Below are positions 35,493 through 42,905 of a DNA stretch of 42,950 bases, one piece after another; positions within the stretch are counted from its first letter, which is position 1, and the number at the start of each line of letters is the position of its first letter. The position numbers and the translations under genes are program-made. The stretch is from JAPLKX01 sp035530195. GTDB taxonomy: Bacteria > Hydrogenedentota > Hydrogenedentia > Hydrogenedentales > SLHB01. Location: contig DATKVG010000205.1 in assembly GCA_035530195.1 (NCBI GenBank), forward strand, positions 1 through 42,950, read 5' to 3'. The notes under the pieces are model-generated. The model saw only the letters and a program-made list of their open reading frames with translations, was not told the DNA's origin and did not search any database.

Positions 35493-36395
35493 ATGAAAAC
35501 CACGATTGTCGTGCCCGTCTGTAATGAACTGAACAATCTCGAGCCGCTTGTCGAGGGCATCCTCGAACACGCCGCACAATACAACCCGCGGATTCTGTTC
35601 ATCGACGACGGGAGCACCGACGGGTCGTCCCAGATGCTCGGCCACCTCCACGAGCGGTTCGTCTCCGTTGACGTGATCCGGTTTCGCCGCAACCACGGAA
35701 AAAGCGCCGCGCTGGCAGCCGGATTCGCTCACGCCGACGGCGACGTCATCATTACGATGGACGCCGACCTACAGGACGATCCAAAAGAAATCCCGCGGTT
35801 CTTCGAGAAGATTAACGAAGGGTATGACATGGTAGTCGGGTGGAAGCAGGTGCGGTATGATCCGTGGAGCAAGACGTTTCCATCCCGCATCTACAACGGC
35901 GTGGCAGAACGGCTGTTCAACCTGGGCCTGCACGATATCAACTGCGGGTTCAAAGCGATGCGGGCCGAAGTGGCAAAAAACCTGCTCCTGATAGGCGACA
36001 TGCACCGGCTCATGCCCGTCCTTGCGGCGGAAAAAGGCTATAAAATCGGCGAGATACCGGTCGAGCACCACCCGCGCCGATACGGCCAATCCAAATACGG
36101 CTACGAACGCTTCACCCGCGGCGCCGCCGACATGGTCACCCTCTATTTCCTCACCCACCACCGCGACGCGCCCAACCATTTCTTCGCCGGCTGGGGCCTG
36201 ACCATCGGCGGGCTGGGCGGGCTGGTTCTCTTGTATGCGTTGCCGGCATGGTCGTGGAGAAGCCTGCTCGTCTCGCTCGTGCTCATGCTCGGCGGTGGGA
36301 TTCTAATCGGCCTCGGCCTCCTCGGCGAACTCGCCATCCGCCTCTACGCGGAGAAAACCCCCGTCCAGCACGAAACGGAGAAGTTCTTTCATTAA
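35493..36395 (+). CDS. GT2 glycosyltransferase (GtrB/DPM1-like)
   Basis: A 300-residue membrane-anchored glycosyltransferase. The GT-A domain (about 1-215) shows VVPVCNELNNL, FIDDGSTD, a RNHGKSAAL loop, the metal-binding MDADLQDDP, and a QSKYG segment typical of polyprenyl-phosphate glucosyl/mannosyltransferases. Two hydrophobic helices at the C-terminus (about 227-247 and 253-285) anchor it in the inner membrane. It would transfer a sugar from a nucleotide sugar to undecaprenyl phosphate for surface glycan or protein decoration. AGGAG precedes ATG 35493. It is the last plus-strand gene before the lower-GC accessory segment. Confidence 0.92.
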   Translation: MKTTIVVPVCNELNNLEPLVEGILEHAAQYNPRILFIDDGSTDGSSQMLGHLHERFVSVDVIRFRRNHGKSAALAAGFAHADGDVIITMDADLQDDPKEIPRFFEKINEGYDMVVGWKQVRYDPWSKTFPSRIYNGVAERLFNLGLHDINCGFKAMRAEVAKNLLLIGDMHRLMPVLAAEKGYKIGEIPVEHHPRRYGQSKYGYERFTRGAADMVTLYFLTHHRDAPNHFFAGWGLTIGGLGGLVLLYALPAWSWRSLLVSLVLMLGGGILIGLGLLGELAIRLYAEKTPVQHETEKFFH

Positions 36396-36462
36396 CGGTA
36401 GCCGGTCGTTGTAACCCTCCGCCTCACTCGGCTAATATGACTGCTGCACGGGAGGAGGCGCC

Positions 36463-36624
36463 ATGTCCGAAGACAAATTTCCCGGCGGTTGCCTCTCAGG
36501 TCTCGCTGGTGTTGACAATGCAGGCTACTTTGCCTCGGCCTCCTGTGCACAAGTTGCTCTGCACATTTACTTAAGAAATAATGCGGTCCAGCACGAGATT
36601 GAAGTGGAGGTCATCTGGCCATGA
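36463..36624 (+). CDS. Small ORF (53 aa) coupled to the AAA-TOPRIM gene
   Basis: A 53-codon reading frame starting MSEDKFPGGCLSGLAG and ending EIEVEVIWP. It has one of the best ribosome binding sites in the window (GGAGGAGG at 36451-36458, four bases before ATG). Its last codons and stop overlap the start of the AAA-TOPRIM gene by four bases (ATGA), the classic arrangement for translational coupling. It has two cysteines, no membrane segment, and its second half is weakly beta-prone. I do not recognise a family. It could be an antitoxin-like, sensor or adaptor partner of the nuclease, or only a leader peptide that sets nuclease expression. Base composition matches the following gene. Confidence 0.6.
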   Translation: MSEDKFPGGCLSGLAGVDNAGYFASASCAQVALHIYLRNNAVQHEIEVEVIWP

Positions 36625-38435
36625 AACTGATTCGCTACGTAGATATCGAGAACTTCAAGACCTTCGCAAATAATCTTCATATCGATCTCGGTCATCCTGC
36701 AGTGTTGATCGGCCCAAACAATGCCGGAAAAACTAGCGTGATTCAGGCGCTGGCGCTTTGGAGTCAGGGTGTCAAGGCCTGGTACGAGAAAAAAGGGCAA
36801 CCCCGTCAAAAAGAAAAGCGAGAAAGAATTTCGGCAGGAATCAACCGGCTAAACATCTTGGATGTCCCGGTCTTAGAAAATCGCTTCTTCTGGAACGGGA
36901 CCAGGGTGCGCCGCGGCAACATACCGGTCGAGTTGACAATAAACGTTGGTCTTGAGCATCAAGAGGCTGTCAAAGACTGCCGTTTAATCTTCACCTACCG
37001 CGACACGGAGATTATTTACTGCAAACCTTGCCCGGATACCATTGACGATGAAAAACTGCTGGAGCATGCTTCAAAGCTCCGCTTCGGGCTTCTTTATCCA
37101 ATGTCGGGGATCATGTCTGGCGTTTCAGCCGAAACTGAGGAAACCCTTCTCCCCGATGGCCGCATCAGTTTATACCTTGGGCAGGGGCAGACGGCGCAGG
37201 TGCTGCGCAACATCTGCTATAAGGTACTTGAGCAAGACCGGGAGAAAGACACACGAGACTGGGAGCGCATCGTCGGCCTCATCAAACGCATGTTCATGGT
37301 CGATTTGGGAGAACCAGTTTTCAACGAAACGCGTGGGGCTCTCGCAATGACGTACTTGCAGGAGGGCGTAGATAGTGCCCTGGACATCTCCCTGGCCGGC
37401 CGCGGGCTTCAGCAAGTACTCCTAATTCTGGCCTATCTCTTTTGGCACAAACGTTGTGTTCTGCTCGTGGATGAACCAGATGCACACCTGGAGATTCTCA
37501 GGCAGAAGCAGGTTTATGAAATTCTTTGCCACGTCGCCGATGAATGTCATTCGCAAGTAGTGATTGCCACCCACTCAGAAGTAATTCTTGATGATGCAGT
37601 AGACACCAACCTGACAATGCTTCTGAATGGTGAAGCCGTCAACTTGGCTAAACAGCAAGACATGAAGAACGCATTGCGGTCATTTGGCATTGAGCACTAC
37701 TACAAAGCCCGCATCCATCCTCGCGTCCTCTATGTCGAAGGCAGCACGGACATAACTATTCTCCGTGCTCTCGCTGAGAAGCTGGAGCACAAAGCAGCGA
37801 TTATTCTTGCAGGTAAGATCAACTGCCACTACACACGTGACGTTGAATACAAAGACACGCTAGAGAACCGAATGGAACGTGCAGGTGGCGCGTTTGCAGA
37901 CTACAGGACTCATTTCTACGCGATCAAGAAGTTTGTCCCGGATCTAAAAGGCATTGCTATCTTCGACAGGGACAATAGAAGCCGTGAAGACGAGCTTTCC
38001 TCAGATCTTGTAATTCTGTATTGGCAGAACTATGAGATTGAGAACTATTTCATTTCGCCGGATGTGCTATTGGCATACGCTAGCCGATGCTTTGAATCTG
38101 AAGGAGAGTTGTTTACAGAATCCCGACTCCAGGTTTTTCGCTCAGTGCTTGATGAATGCTTGTTGGAACGAGTATTTAGTGGCGATACCGCGCAATTAGA
38201 GGAGTTTAGCGCAGCAAGCGCGGCTTTGAAGAGGACCACGCTACAGTCGCTCAAAATGAGCCAATTCGCCGAAGATGTCTTTGAAAGGTTCTCGCAGCGA
38301 GAAAACCAACCTGTACTTCTCAACAAAGGCGAATACTATAAACTTGTGGAGTTCGTCACTGCTTCCGAGATCTCCAAGGAGGTCTCCGAAAAACTAGACA
38401 AGCTTGTCGAGTATTTGGAACTACCGAATTCCTGA
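36621..38435 (+). CDS. Single-chain AAA ATPase-TOPRIM protein (OLD/PARIS-type)
   Basis: A 604-residue protein. The N-terminal ABC-type ATPase has Walker A GPNNAGKTS (31-39), a signature-like SLAGRGLQQ, Walker B VLLVDEPDAH (D284, E285) and an H-loop ATHSE. A TOPRIM-like half follows: E373 in YVEGSTD, D449 and D451 in IFDRDNR, and EIENYF (472-477), the last recalling DUF4435 nucleases (AriB) more than classical OLD. Known relatives (OLD, GajA, AriA/AriB) are anti-phage ATPase-nucleases. It has lower GC than flanking genes, suggesting transfer. It is coupled to the 53-codon ORF. The exact family, and whether it cleaves DNA or tRNA, cannot be told from sequence alone. Confidence 0.85.
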   Translation: MKLIRYVDIENFKTFANNLHIDLGHPAVLIGPNNAGKTSVIQALALWSQGVKAWYEKKGQPRQKEKRERISAGINRLNILDVPVLENRFFWNGTRVRRGNIPVELTINVGLEHQEAVKDCRLIFTYRDTEIIYCKPCPDTIDDEKLLEHASKLRFGLLYPMSGIMSGVSAETEETLLPDGRISLYLGQGQTAQVLRNICYKVLEQDREKDTRDWERIVGLIKRMFMVDLGEPVFNETRGALAMTYLQEGVDSALDISLAGRGLQQVLLILAYLFWHKRCVLLVDEPDAHLEILRQKQVYEILCHVADECHSQVVIATHSEVILDDAVDTNLTMLLNGEAVNLAKQQDMKNALRSFGIEHYYKARIHPRVLYVEGSTDITILRALAEKLEHKAAIILAGKINCHYTRDVEYKDTLENRMERAGGAFADYRTHFYAIKKFVPDLKGIAIFDRDNRSREDELSSDLVILYWQNYEIENYFISPDVLLAYASRCFESEGELFTESRLQVFRSVLDECLLERVFSGDTAQLEEFSAASAALKRTTLQSLKMSQFAEDVFERFSQRENQPVLLNKGEYYKLVEFVTASEISKEVSEKLDKLVEYLELPNS

Positions 38436-38448
38436 TCCAATCTACGCG

Positions 38449-38748
38449 TCACGCGACATACTGCACCACCGCATAACGCACCACTTCATCTCGGAAGTAG
38501 CGGCTTAAGTCCTGGGGTGTGCGCATGTCGGCTTTGCGGCCCAAAATTTCGGACAGTTCCCGCTCCATGCGCACCACATCGAATAAAGAAGGAATATGAT
38601 CGGGATCATATTCGAACAACACATCCACGTCGCTGTCCGGACCGAACCGGTCCGTCAGCACGGAACCAAAGAACGCCAGTTTTGTGAGATGGTGCTTCGG
38701 GCAGAAGGACGCGATTTGTTCTGCGTCTATGCGTATGGGCAGGTCCAT
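38449..38748 (-). CDS. MNT-type nucleotidyltransferase domain protein (orphan)
   Basis: A 99-residue protein with the minimal nucleotidyltransferase fold: GSVLTDRFG (G28, S29) and the acidic pair D40/D42 in SDVDVLFEYD. Such MNT proteins are often antitoxins that modify a HEPN toxin partner (as in HepT/MntA); here no HEPN ORF is seen on either side, so it is an orphan or its partner was lost. It is convergent with the AAA-TOPRIM gene, 13 bases apart. A TATACT hexamer at 38778-38783 on the minus strand may be its -10 box. Function is inferred from the fold only. Confidence 0.85.
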   Translation of the reverse strand: MDLPIRIDAEQIASFCPKHHLTKLAFFGSVLTDRFGPDSDVDVLFEYDPDHIPSLFDVVRMERELSEILGRKADMRTPQDLSRYFRDEVVRYAVVQYVA

Positions 38749-38777
38749 CCGCTTAACCCTCTGTTCACCTGCTCAAA

Positions 38778-38783
38778 AGTATA
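38778..38783 (-). promoter_or_regulatory. Candidate -10 box of the MNT gene
   Basis: TATACT on the minus strand, about 30 bases upstream of the MNT start, in a small AT-richer patch. No convincing -35 accompanies it. Confidence 0.3.
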
Positions 38784-38816
38784 CCAGATTGCCGCGCCAG
38801 TTCATCCGAAGCGCAT

Positions 38817-39398
38817 TCACGCTTTGTTGAGGCGGTGGCGGTAGTAGTCGAGGATGACAGCGGCGACGATGACGCCGCCGGTGACGAGGCGTTTTGTGGA
38901 TTCCTGGGCGCCGAGCGTTGCGAGGCCGACCGCCAGCACGGCGATAATAATCACGCCGAAGAATGAGTTGACTACCGAACCCCTGCCGCCCATCAGGCTC
39001 GTGCCGCCGATGACGGCCGCCGCGATGGCCTGGAGTTCAAACCCAATGCCCGCGTTGGGGTCGGCTGCGCCGAGCCGGGAGCATTGCATCATGCCCGCCA
39101 GCGAGGCGAGCACGCCGCTCAGCGCGAACACCGACACGGTCAGCGCGCGCGTCCTGATGCCGGAGAGCCGAGCCGACTCGGGGTTTGCGCCCAGCGCCAG
39201 GGCATGCCGGCCGAACACCGTGCCGGACAGGGCAAACTGGCCCGCGACCACCACGGTAATGGCTGCCAGGCGATCCGGTATGCAGCACGCCAACTGGTGG
39301 CACATCATGGCCCCGTTTGACCCGCCGGCCGCGTAGACCCTCGACGGGTCGATGTTGTACTGCCGGATCAAGTCGTCGATCAGGGACGCGACGTCCTC
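38817..39398 (-). pseudogene. Chimeric remnant: esterase fragment fused to sugar ABC permease C-terminus
   Basis: One open frame contains pieces of two unrelated families. The upstream part (about 39240-39398) reads DDLIRQYNIDPSRVYAAG followed by GSNGAMM, as in polyhydroxybutyrate-depolymerase/feruloyl-esterase-like (LpqC) hydrolases, with the nucleophile-elbow serine. It then passes in frame into about 140 residues (TVFGRHALALGANPESARLSG ... VIGGTSLMGGRG) matching the C-terminal half of ribose-type (RbsC) ABC permeases, to a TGA at 38817. Neither half is complete: the esterase is cut at a repeat-like tract and the permease lacks its N-terminal half. No start codon with a ribosome binding site is evident (TTG at 39371 is unconvincing). 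Almost certainly a decayed deletion junction. Confidence 0.75.
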
Positions 39399-39423
39399 GT
39401 CGCGTCACGTCACGTAGCGTCGC
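39385..39423. repeat. CG-rich palindrome and period-5 repeat at the pseudogene edge
   Basis: An 8-bp inverted repeat (GACGCGAC at 39385-39392, GTCGCGTC at 39399-39406) runs into a pentamer tract GTCGC-GTCAC-GTCAC-GTAGC-GTCGC (39399-39423). It coincides with the truncated upstream edge of the esterase fragment, so it may mark a rearrangement point or a dispersed repeat. Confidence 0.5.
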
Positions 39424-39462
39424 GGCAGGCGCGGCATCGCCGGATGCATCCGACCTTTAACT

Positions 39463-40773
39463 TTACAGTCTCCGCAGAAAATCCAGCAGCAGCGCCTGTC
39501 CCTGCAAATCGTCCTTCAGGCTCTCCCAGGCCAGCGCCAGCGCGCGTTGACTCGACCACTCGATCAACTCCCGGATCGCCCCGAACATCTCCACCTCCGG
39601 GTAGCCGTTGTCCCGGAGGTAGTGAACCAGCTTGATGGTTTTAAACCCGTCAAACCACCGATGAAACTGTGCCAACCGCCTCTGAACGTCCGGGTTATTT
39701 TTCTGAAGCCCCGGCCACACCGCGGAAAAACCAGCCTGCTCCAGAAACATCCGCAACGGCGGGCTAACCACTTCCGCCCGCGCCAGCAGTCCCGCCGCGC
39801 TGTCGTCCAAACCCTGCCGGACCGCCTCGAGCCAGCGTTTCAACACGTCGTACGTGCGCGGGTCGTAGAGGACGTACTCGTCCTGCCCGCCGGCAAGGAA
39901 CCGGCCCACGCGCTGGCCCGTGCCAAACGGGACGCGCCACGACGGCCGCGGCGATGGATGAACGGTGGTCTCGGAGATGCGCCGTACCGGCCCTGTCTTC
40001 GCCAGTTGCTGAAGGAAATAGAAGTCTTCACCGGCCTGCCGCTGGTTCATGCCCGCCACAGCCACGTATGCGCGCGCCGTGCACGCCATGGTCGAACCGA
40101 TGGTCGGAAACGCATAGGGCGACCCCGCGTAGGCCAGCCCGAGCACGTGGTAGCGCAGGAAAATCTCGTAGCACGTGACGGCCGCGGTCTCTTCGGGCGA
40201 CTTGGCCTCGCGCGTGCGCGCTTCATGGGCATAGTCAACCACGGCAGCCCACGCGCCGGGTTGGGCGAAGGAGTTGCGGAGCGCGGGCAGGTAGTTGGCC
40301 TCGACGCGCGTGTCCGCATCGAGGCACACCAGCAACCCGTCGTCGCGCGCGTTGTCCGCCAGCAGCGCCAGGCCGCAGTCCAGGCCTATCTTGCGTGCAA
40401 GCCCCACGCCGCCTTTGTCGGGCAGCTCGCAACCCGGCGACGACGCATCGATATAACCCAGCCGCAGCGGCTGGCAACTTCGCACCATCGCTTCCAACTG
40501 CGCGAGCGTTTCCTGGTTGTTGCGCACCTGGTCGGGCGTGGCCGGCGGCTGTCGCCGGTTGTTGATCACGCAGATGACGAGCGTTCGATCAAGGTCGTCC
40601 GCCGGATTCTGCGCGAGAAAATCGAGCGTCCGAAACAAGTGGTCTTTTTCGGCCAGGGCCGGGATCACGACGACGGCATCGATGTTGTCCGTCGCGGTCG
40701 CAAGGTTGTGGTGCAGGGGTCTCGCCTGCACGTCCGCCTTCTTATCCAGGTACTTGCGGAAGCTAGCGGCCAT
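39463..40773 (-). CDS. GT2-like glycosyltransferase
   Basis: A 436-residue soluble protein with a GT-A-type nucleotide-sugar domain: VVVIPALAEKDHL near 34-46, CVINNRR, and a metal-binding LLVCLDADTRVE around residue 150, followed by MACTARAYVAVAGMNQRQAGED, typical of GT2 acceptor-site ED motifs. The C-terminal roughly 150 residues are helical and unassigned; no membrane helix is obvious. Substrates are unknown. ATG 40773 overlaps miaA by 11 bases and is preferred to an upstream in-frame start at 40842, which would extend deep into miaA. Co-transcription with miaA is likely although the functions look unrelated. Confidence 0.78.
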   Translation of the reverse strand: MAASFRKYLDKKADVQARPLHHNLATATDNIDAVVVIPALAEKDHLFRTLDFLAQNPADDLDRTLVICVINNRRQPPATPDQVRNNQETLAQLEAMVRSCQPLRLGYIDASSPGCELPDKGGVGLARKIGLDCGLALLADNARDDGLLVCLDADTRVEANYLPALRNSFAQPGAWAAVVDYAHEARTREAKSPEETAAVTCYEIFLRYHVLGLAYAGSPYAFPTIGSTMACTARAYVAVAGMNQRQAGEDFYFLQQLAKTGPVRRISETTVHPSPRPSWRVPFGTGQRVGRFLAGGQDEYVLYDPRTYDVLKRWLEAVRQGLDDSAAGLLARAEVVSPPLRMFLEQAGFSAVWPGLQKNNPDVQRRLAQFHRWFDGFKTIKLVHYLRDNGYPEVEMFGAIRELIEWSSQRALALAWESLKDDLQGQALLLDFLRRL

Positions 40774-41725
40774 GGCGTGATCCGGCGCGCTTGTAGCCCG
40801 CCTCGAGCAGGGGCCGCTCGACAACGGCGGCGGCTTTCGCAAAATCCGCCCGCGGAAGCCAGTGGATCTTGAACCCGTTGCGTTCCATCCGCCGGAACCA
40901 CGTGTCCTGCCGTTTGGCGAAGTGGCCTATGGCAGTGGCCAGCTTTTGTATCAGGTCGTTCTTGTTGCGGATCTTGCCCTCGATGTACTCGGCGATGAAG
41001 CGATACTCGAGCCCAAGCTGTTCGAGCCGTTCCCACGTCACGCCCCGCGCGTGCAGCCCCTCGACTTCTTCTATCAGCCCCCGATCGATCCGCTCCGCCA
41101 GCCGTGCCCGGATGCGCTGCCGGAGGATCGACCGGTCCCACTGCGTGCCGAGGATCAGTGGGCGGATGTCCGGCGAGGGCTGGGGATCGTGTGAGGCCGA
41201 GTACTCGGCGATCTCGATGGCGCGCACAATCCGGTCGCGGCTGGCGAGGTCCGTGGTATTGTGCAGCCGGCCTTTCAGGCTGAGAAGCCGTCTCGCCAGC
41301 GCCTCGTCGGATTCCGCCTCGAGTTCCGCCCGCAACTCGGGGTTTTCCGGGACCTCGACCATCCGGTATTTGCGCAGCACGGCATCGAGATACAGGCCCG
41401 TCCCGCCGACCACGACCGGCAACACGGCCCGCGCTTCGAGCGACTCGAAGGTCTCGTAGAACCGCTTCTGGTAATCGAAGACGCTGAACTCGTGGTCGAG
41501 ATCGGCGATGTCAATCAGGTGGTACGGCACGGCCACGCCGTCCACATTGTACGCGTCGAGGTCTTTGCCCGAACCCAGGTCGAGCCCGCGGTAAACCTGC
41601 CGCGAATCCGCCGAAACCACTTCGCCGCCCCACTCGAGCGCCACCCCCACGCCCAGCCGCGTCTTGCCCGACGCCGTCGGCCCGAGCACCACAACGAGAT
41701 TGACCTGTTGTTCGTTTACTGGCAT
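40763..41725 (-). CDS. miaA: tRNA dimethylallyltransferase
   Basis: Adds a dimethylallyl group to A37 of tRNAs reading codons that start with U; cytoplasmic. It has 320 residues, the normal length. Motifs: Walker-type VVLGPTASGKT, SADSRQVYRGLDLGSGK (the tRNA/substrate loop), VVGGTGLYLDAVL, and a C-terminal WERLEQLGLEYRFIAEYIEGK. ATG 41725 gives the expected N-terminus MPVNEQQVNLVVVLG; the frame is open further upstream, but that extension has no family similarity. No clear ribosome binding site is seen, so translation may start on a short leader. It is divergent from the sialidase. Confidence 0.95.
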   Translation of the reverse strand: MPVNEQQVNLVVVLGPTASGKTRLGVGVALEWGGEVVSADSRQVYRGLDLGSGKDLDAYNVDGVAVPYHLIDIADLDHEFSVFDYQKRFYETFESLEARAVLPVVVGGTGLYLDAVLRKYRMVEVPENPELRAELEAESDEALARRLLSLKGRLHNTTDLASRDRIVRAIEIAEYSASHDPQPSPDIRPLILGTQWDRSILRQRIRARLAERIDRGLIEEVEGLHARGVTWERLEQLGLEYRFIAEYIEGKIRNKNDLIQKLATAIGHFAKRQDTWFRRMERNGFKIHWLPRADFAKAAAVVERPLLEAGYKRAGSRHGR

Positions 41726-41736
41726 ATGGGTATGAT
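41708..41736 (+). promoter_or_regulatory. Candidate promoter for the sialidase gene
   Basis: TTGTTC (41708-41713), a 17-base spacer and TATGAT (41731-41736) lie on the plus strand, overlapping the start of miaA. The -10 region GGTATGATACC is nearly palindromic, so it may serve both directions. Confidence 0.4.
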
Positions 41737-41746
41737 ACCAAATGAG

Positions 41747-41774
41747 ACCGGAGTCTGGAGACCGGAGTCTGGAG
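41747..41774 (+). repeat. 14-bp tandem duplication in the miaA-sialidase intergenic region
   Basis: Two perfect adjacent copies of ACCGGAGTCTGGAG lie between the divergent promoters and the sialidase start. The unit contains CCGGAGTCTGG, itself nearly palindromic. It could be a regulator-binding pair or a slippage product. Confidence 0.65.
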
Positions 41775-41795
41775 GAAGACAGACAAGGAGGCGTT

Positions 41796-42905
41796 GTGAA
41801 TAGGATCGTGGGTATTTGCGCCGTAATGGTACTGGTAACTTTTGTGGTGGCCGGCGAAGAGAATCTGAGCAAACAAGTCCTGTTTCGCGCGGGAGACGGC
41901 GGCTATTTCGGGTACCGGATCCCGGCGCTGGTTGTCACGAAGACCGGCACGCTGCTGGCCTTCTGCGAGGCAAGAAAAACCAGCCTCGAAGATTCGGGAG
42001 ACATCGATACCGTCCTCAGGCGGAGCACCGACGGCGGCCGGACGTGGTCGGCCATGCAGGTCGTTGCCGATGCGGGGCCGGACACGTGCGGCAACCCATG
42101 CCCCGTCGTCGACCGGGATTCCGGCACGATCCTGCTCCCGCTCACTCAGAACAAGGGCGACGGACCCGAGCCCAAGATCCTGAAGGGCGAGGCCCCGCCG
42201 CGGACGGTCTGGCTCACCAAAAGCACCGACGACGGCCAGACGTGGTCGCCGCCGGCCGAGATCTCGGCTACGACGCGCCGGCCGGATTGGCGGTGGTACG
42301 CGACCGGCCCCGGCCATGGCATCCAGCTCCGTTCCGGCCGGATTGTCATCCCGTGCGACCACTCGACCAGCGTTCATGCCGACAACTGGCATTCGCATAT
42401 CATCTACTCCGACGACGCCGGCCAGTCCTGGCAGATCGGCGGCGTGCTGGATGGCCGCACCAACGAGTGCATCGCCGTCGAGCTCGAAGACGGCCGCGTG
42501 TATCTCAACATGCGCAACTACCGCAATACGCGCCTGCGGGCGGTATCGACCAGCGCCGACGGCGGCCTGACGTGGGCGCCCGCGGCCGACGACCCGGGGC
42601 TCGTCGAGCCCGTCTGCCAGGCCAGCGCCGTCCGGTACAGCACCGCCGAGAGCGGCGGCAAGAACATCGTCGTGTTCTCGAACCCCGCCAGCAGAAGGCG
42701 CGAAAACATGACCGTCAAACTCAGCTATGACGAGTGCCAAACCTGGCCCGTCGCCAAAACGCTCCACCCCGGGCCCGCCGCCTATTCCGACCTCGCTGTC
42801 CTACCCGACAACACCATCGCCTGCCTGTACGAAGCCGGCGAAAAAGGCCCGTACGAAACCATCACGCTCGCCCTATTCGACCTCGACTGGCTGACGGGGC
42901 GTTGA
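41796..42905 (+). CDS. Secreted exo-alpha-sialidase (GH33, BNR repeats)
   Basis: A 369-residue enzyme with a signal peptide (about 1-19, MNRIVGICAVMVLVTFVVAG). Five Asp-box (S-x-D-x-G-x-T-W-like) repeats are seen: STDGGRTW, STDDGQTW, SDDAGQSW, SADGGLTW and a degenerate SYDECQTW, giving a six-bladed propeller. YRIPAL near the N-terminus is the sialidase FRIP motif with its first arginine, and GPAAYSDL holds the likely catalytic tyrosine. It would release terminal sialic acid (or a related nonulosonate) outside the cell. GTG 41796 is chosen because AAGGAGG ends four bases upstream; the frame is open earlier, but that part is intergenic repeat. Confidence 0.92.
   Translation: MNRIVGICAVMVLVTFVVAGEENLSKQVLFRAGDGGYFGYRIPALVVTKTGTLLAFCEARKTSLEDSGDIDTVLRRSTDGGRTWSAMQVVADAGPDTCGNPCPVVDRDSGTILLPLTQNKGDGPEPKILKGEAPPRTVWLTKSTDDGQTWSPPAEISATTRRPDWRWYATGPGHGIQLRSGRIVIPCDHSTSVHADNWHSHIIYSDDAGQSWQIGGVLDGRTNECIAVELEDGRVYLNMRNYRNTRLRAVSTSADGGLTWAPAADDPGLVEPVCQASAVRYSTAESGGKNIVVFSNPASRRRENMTVKLSYDECQTWPVAKTLHPGPAAYSDLAVLPDNTIACLYEAGEKGPYETITLALFDLDWLTGR

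Noticed and set aside
34084..35577. 497-codon minus-strand frame antisense to the GH42 gene
   Set aside because: The GH42 catalytic residues and zinc cysteines on the plus strand show which strand is coding.
39369..39371. TTG as start codon of a real permease gene
   Set aside because: No ribosome binding site, the frame begins inside an esterase fragment, and the permease lacks its N-terminal half.
41726..41872. N-terminal extension of miaA
   Set aside because: It runs through the duplicated 14-mer and the sialidase start, and MiaA homologues begin just before the GPTASGKT motif.
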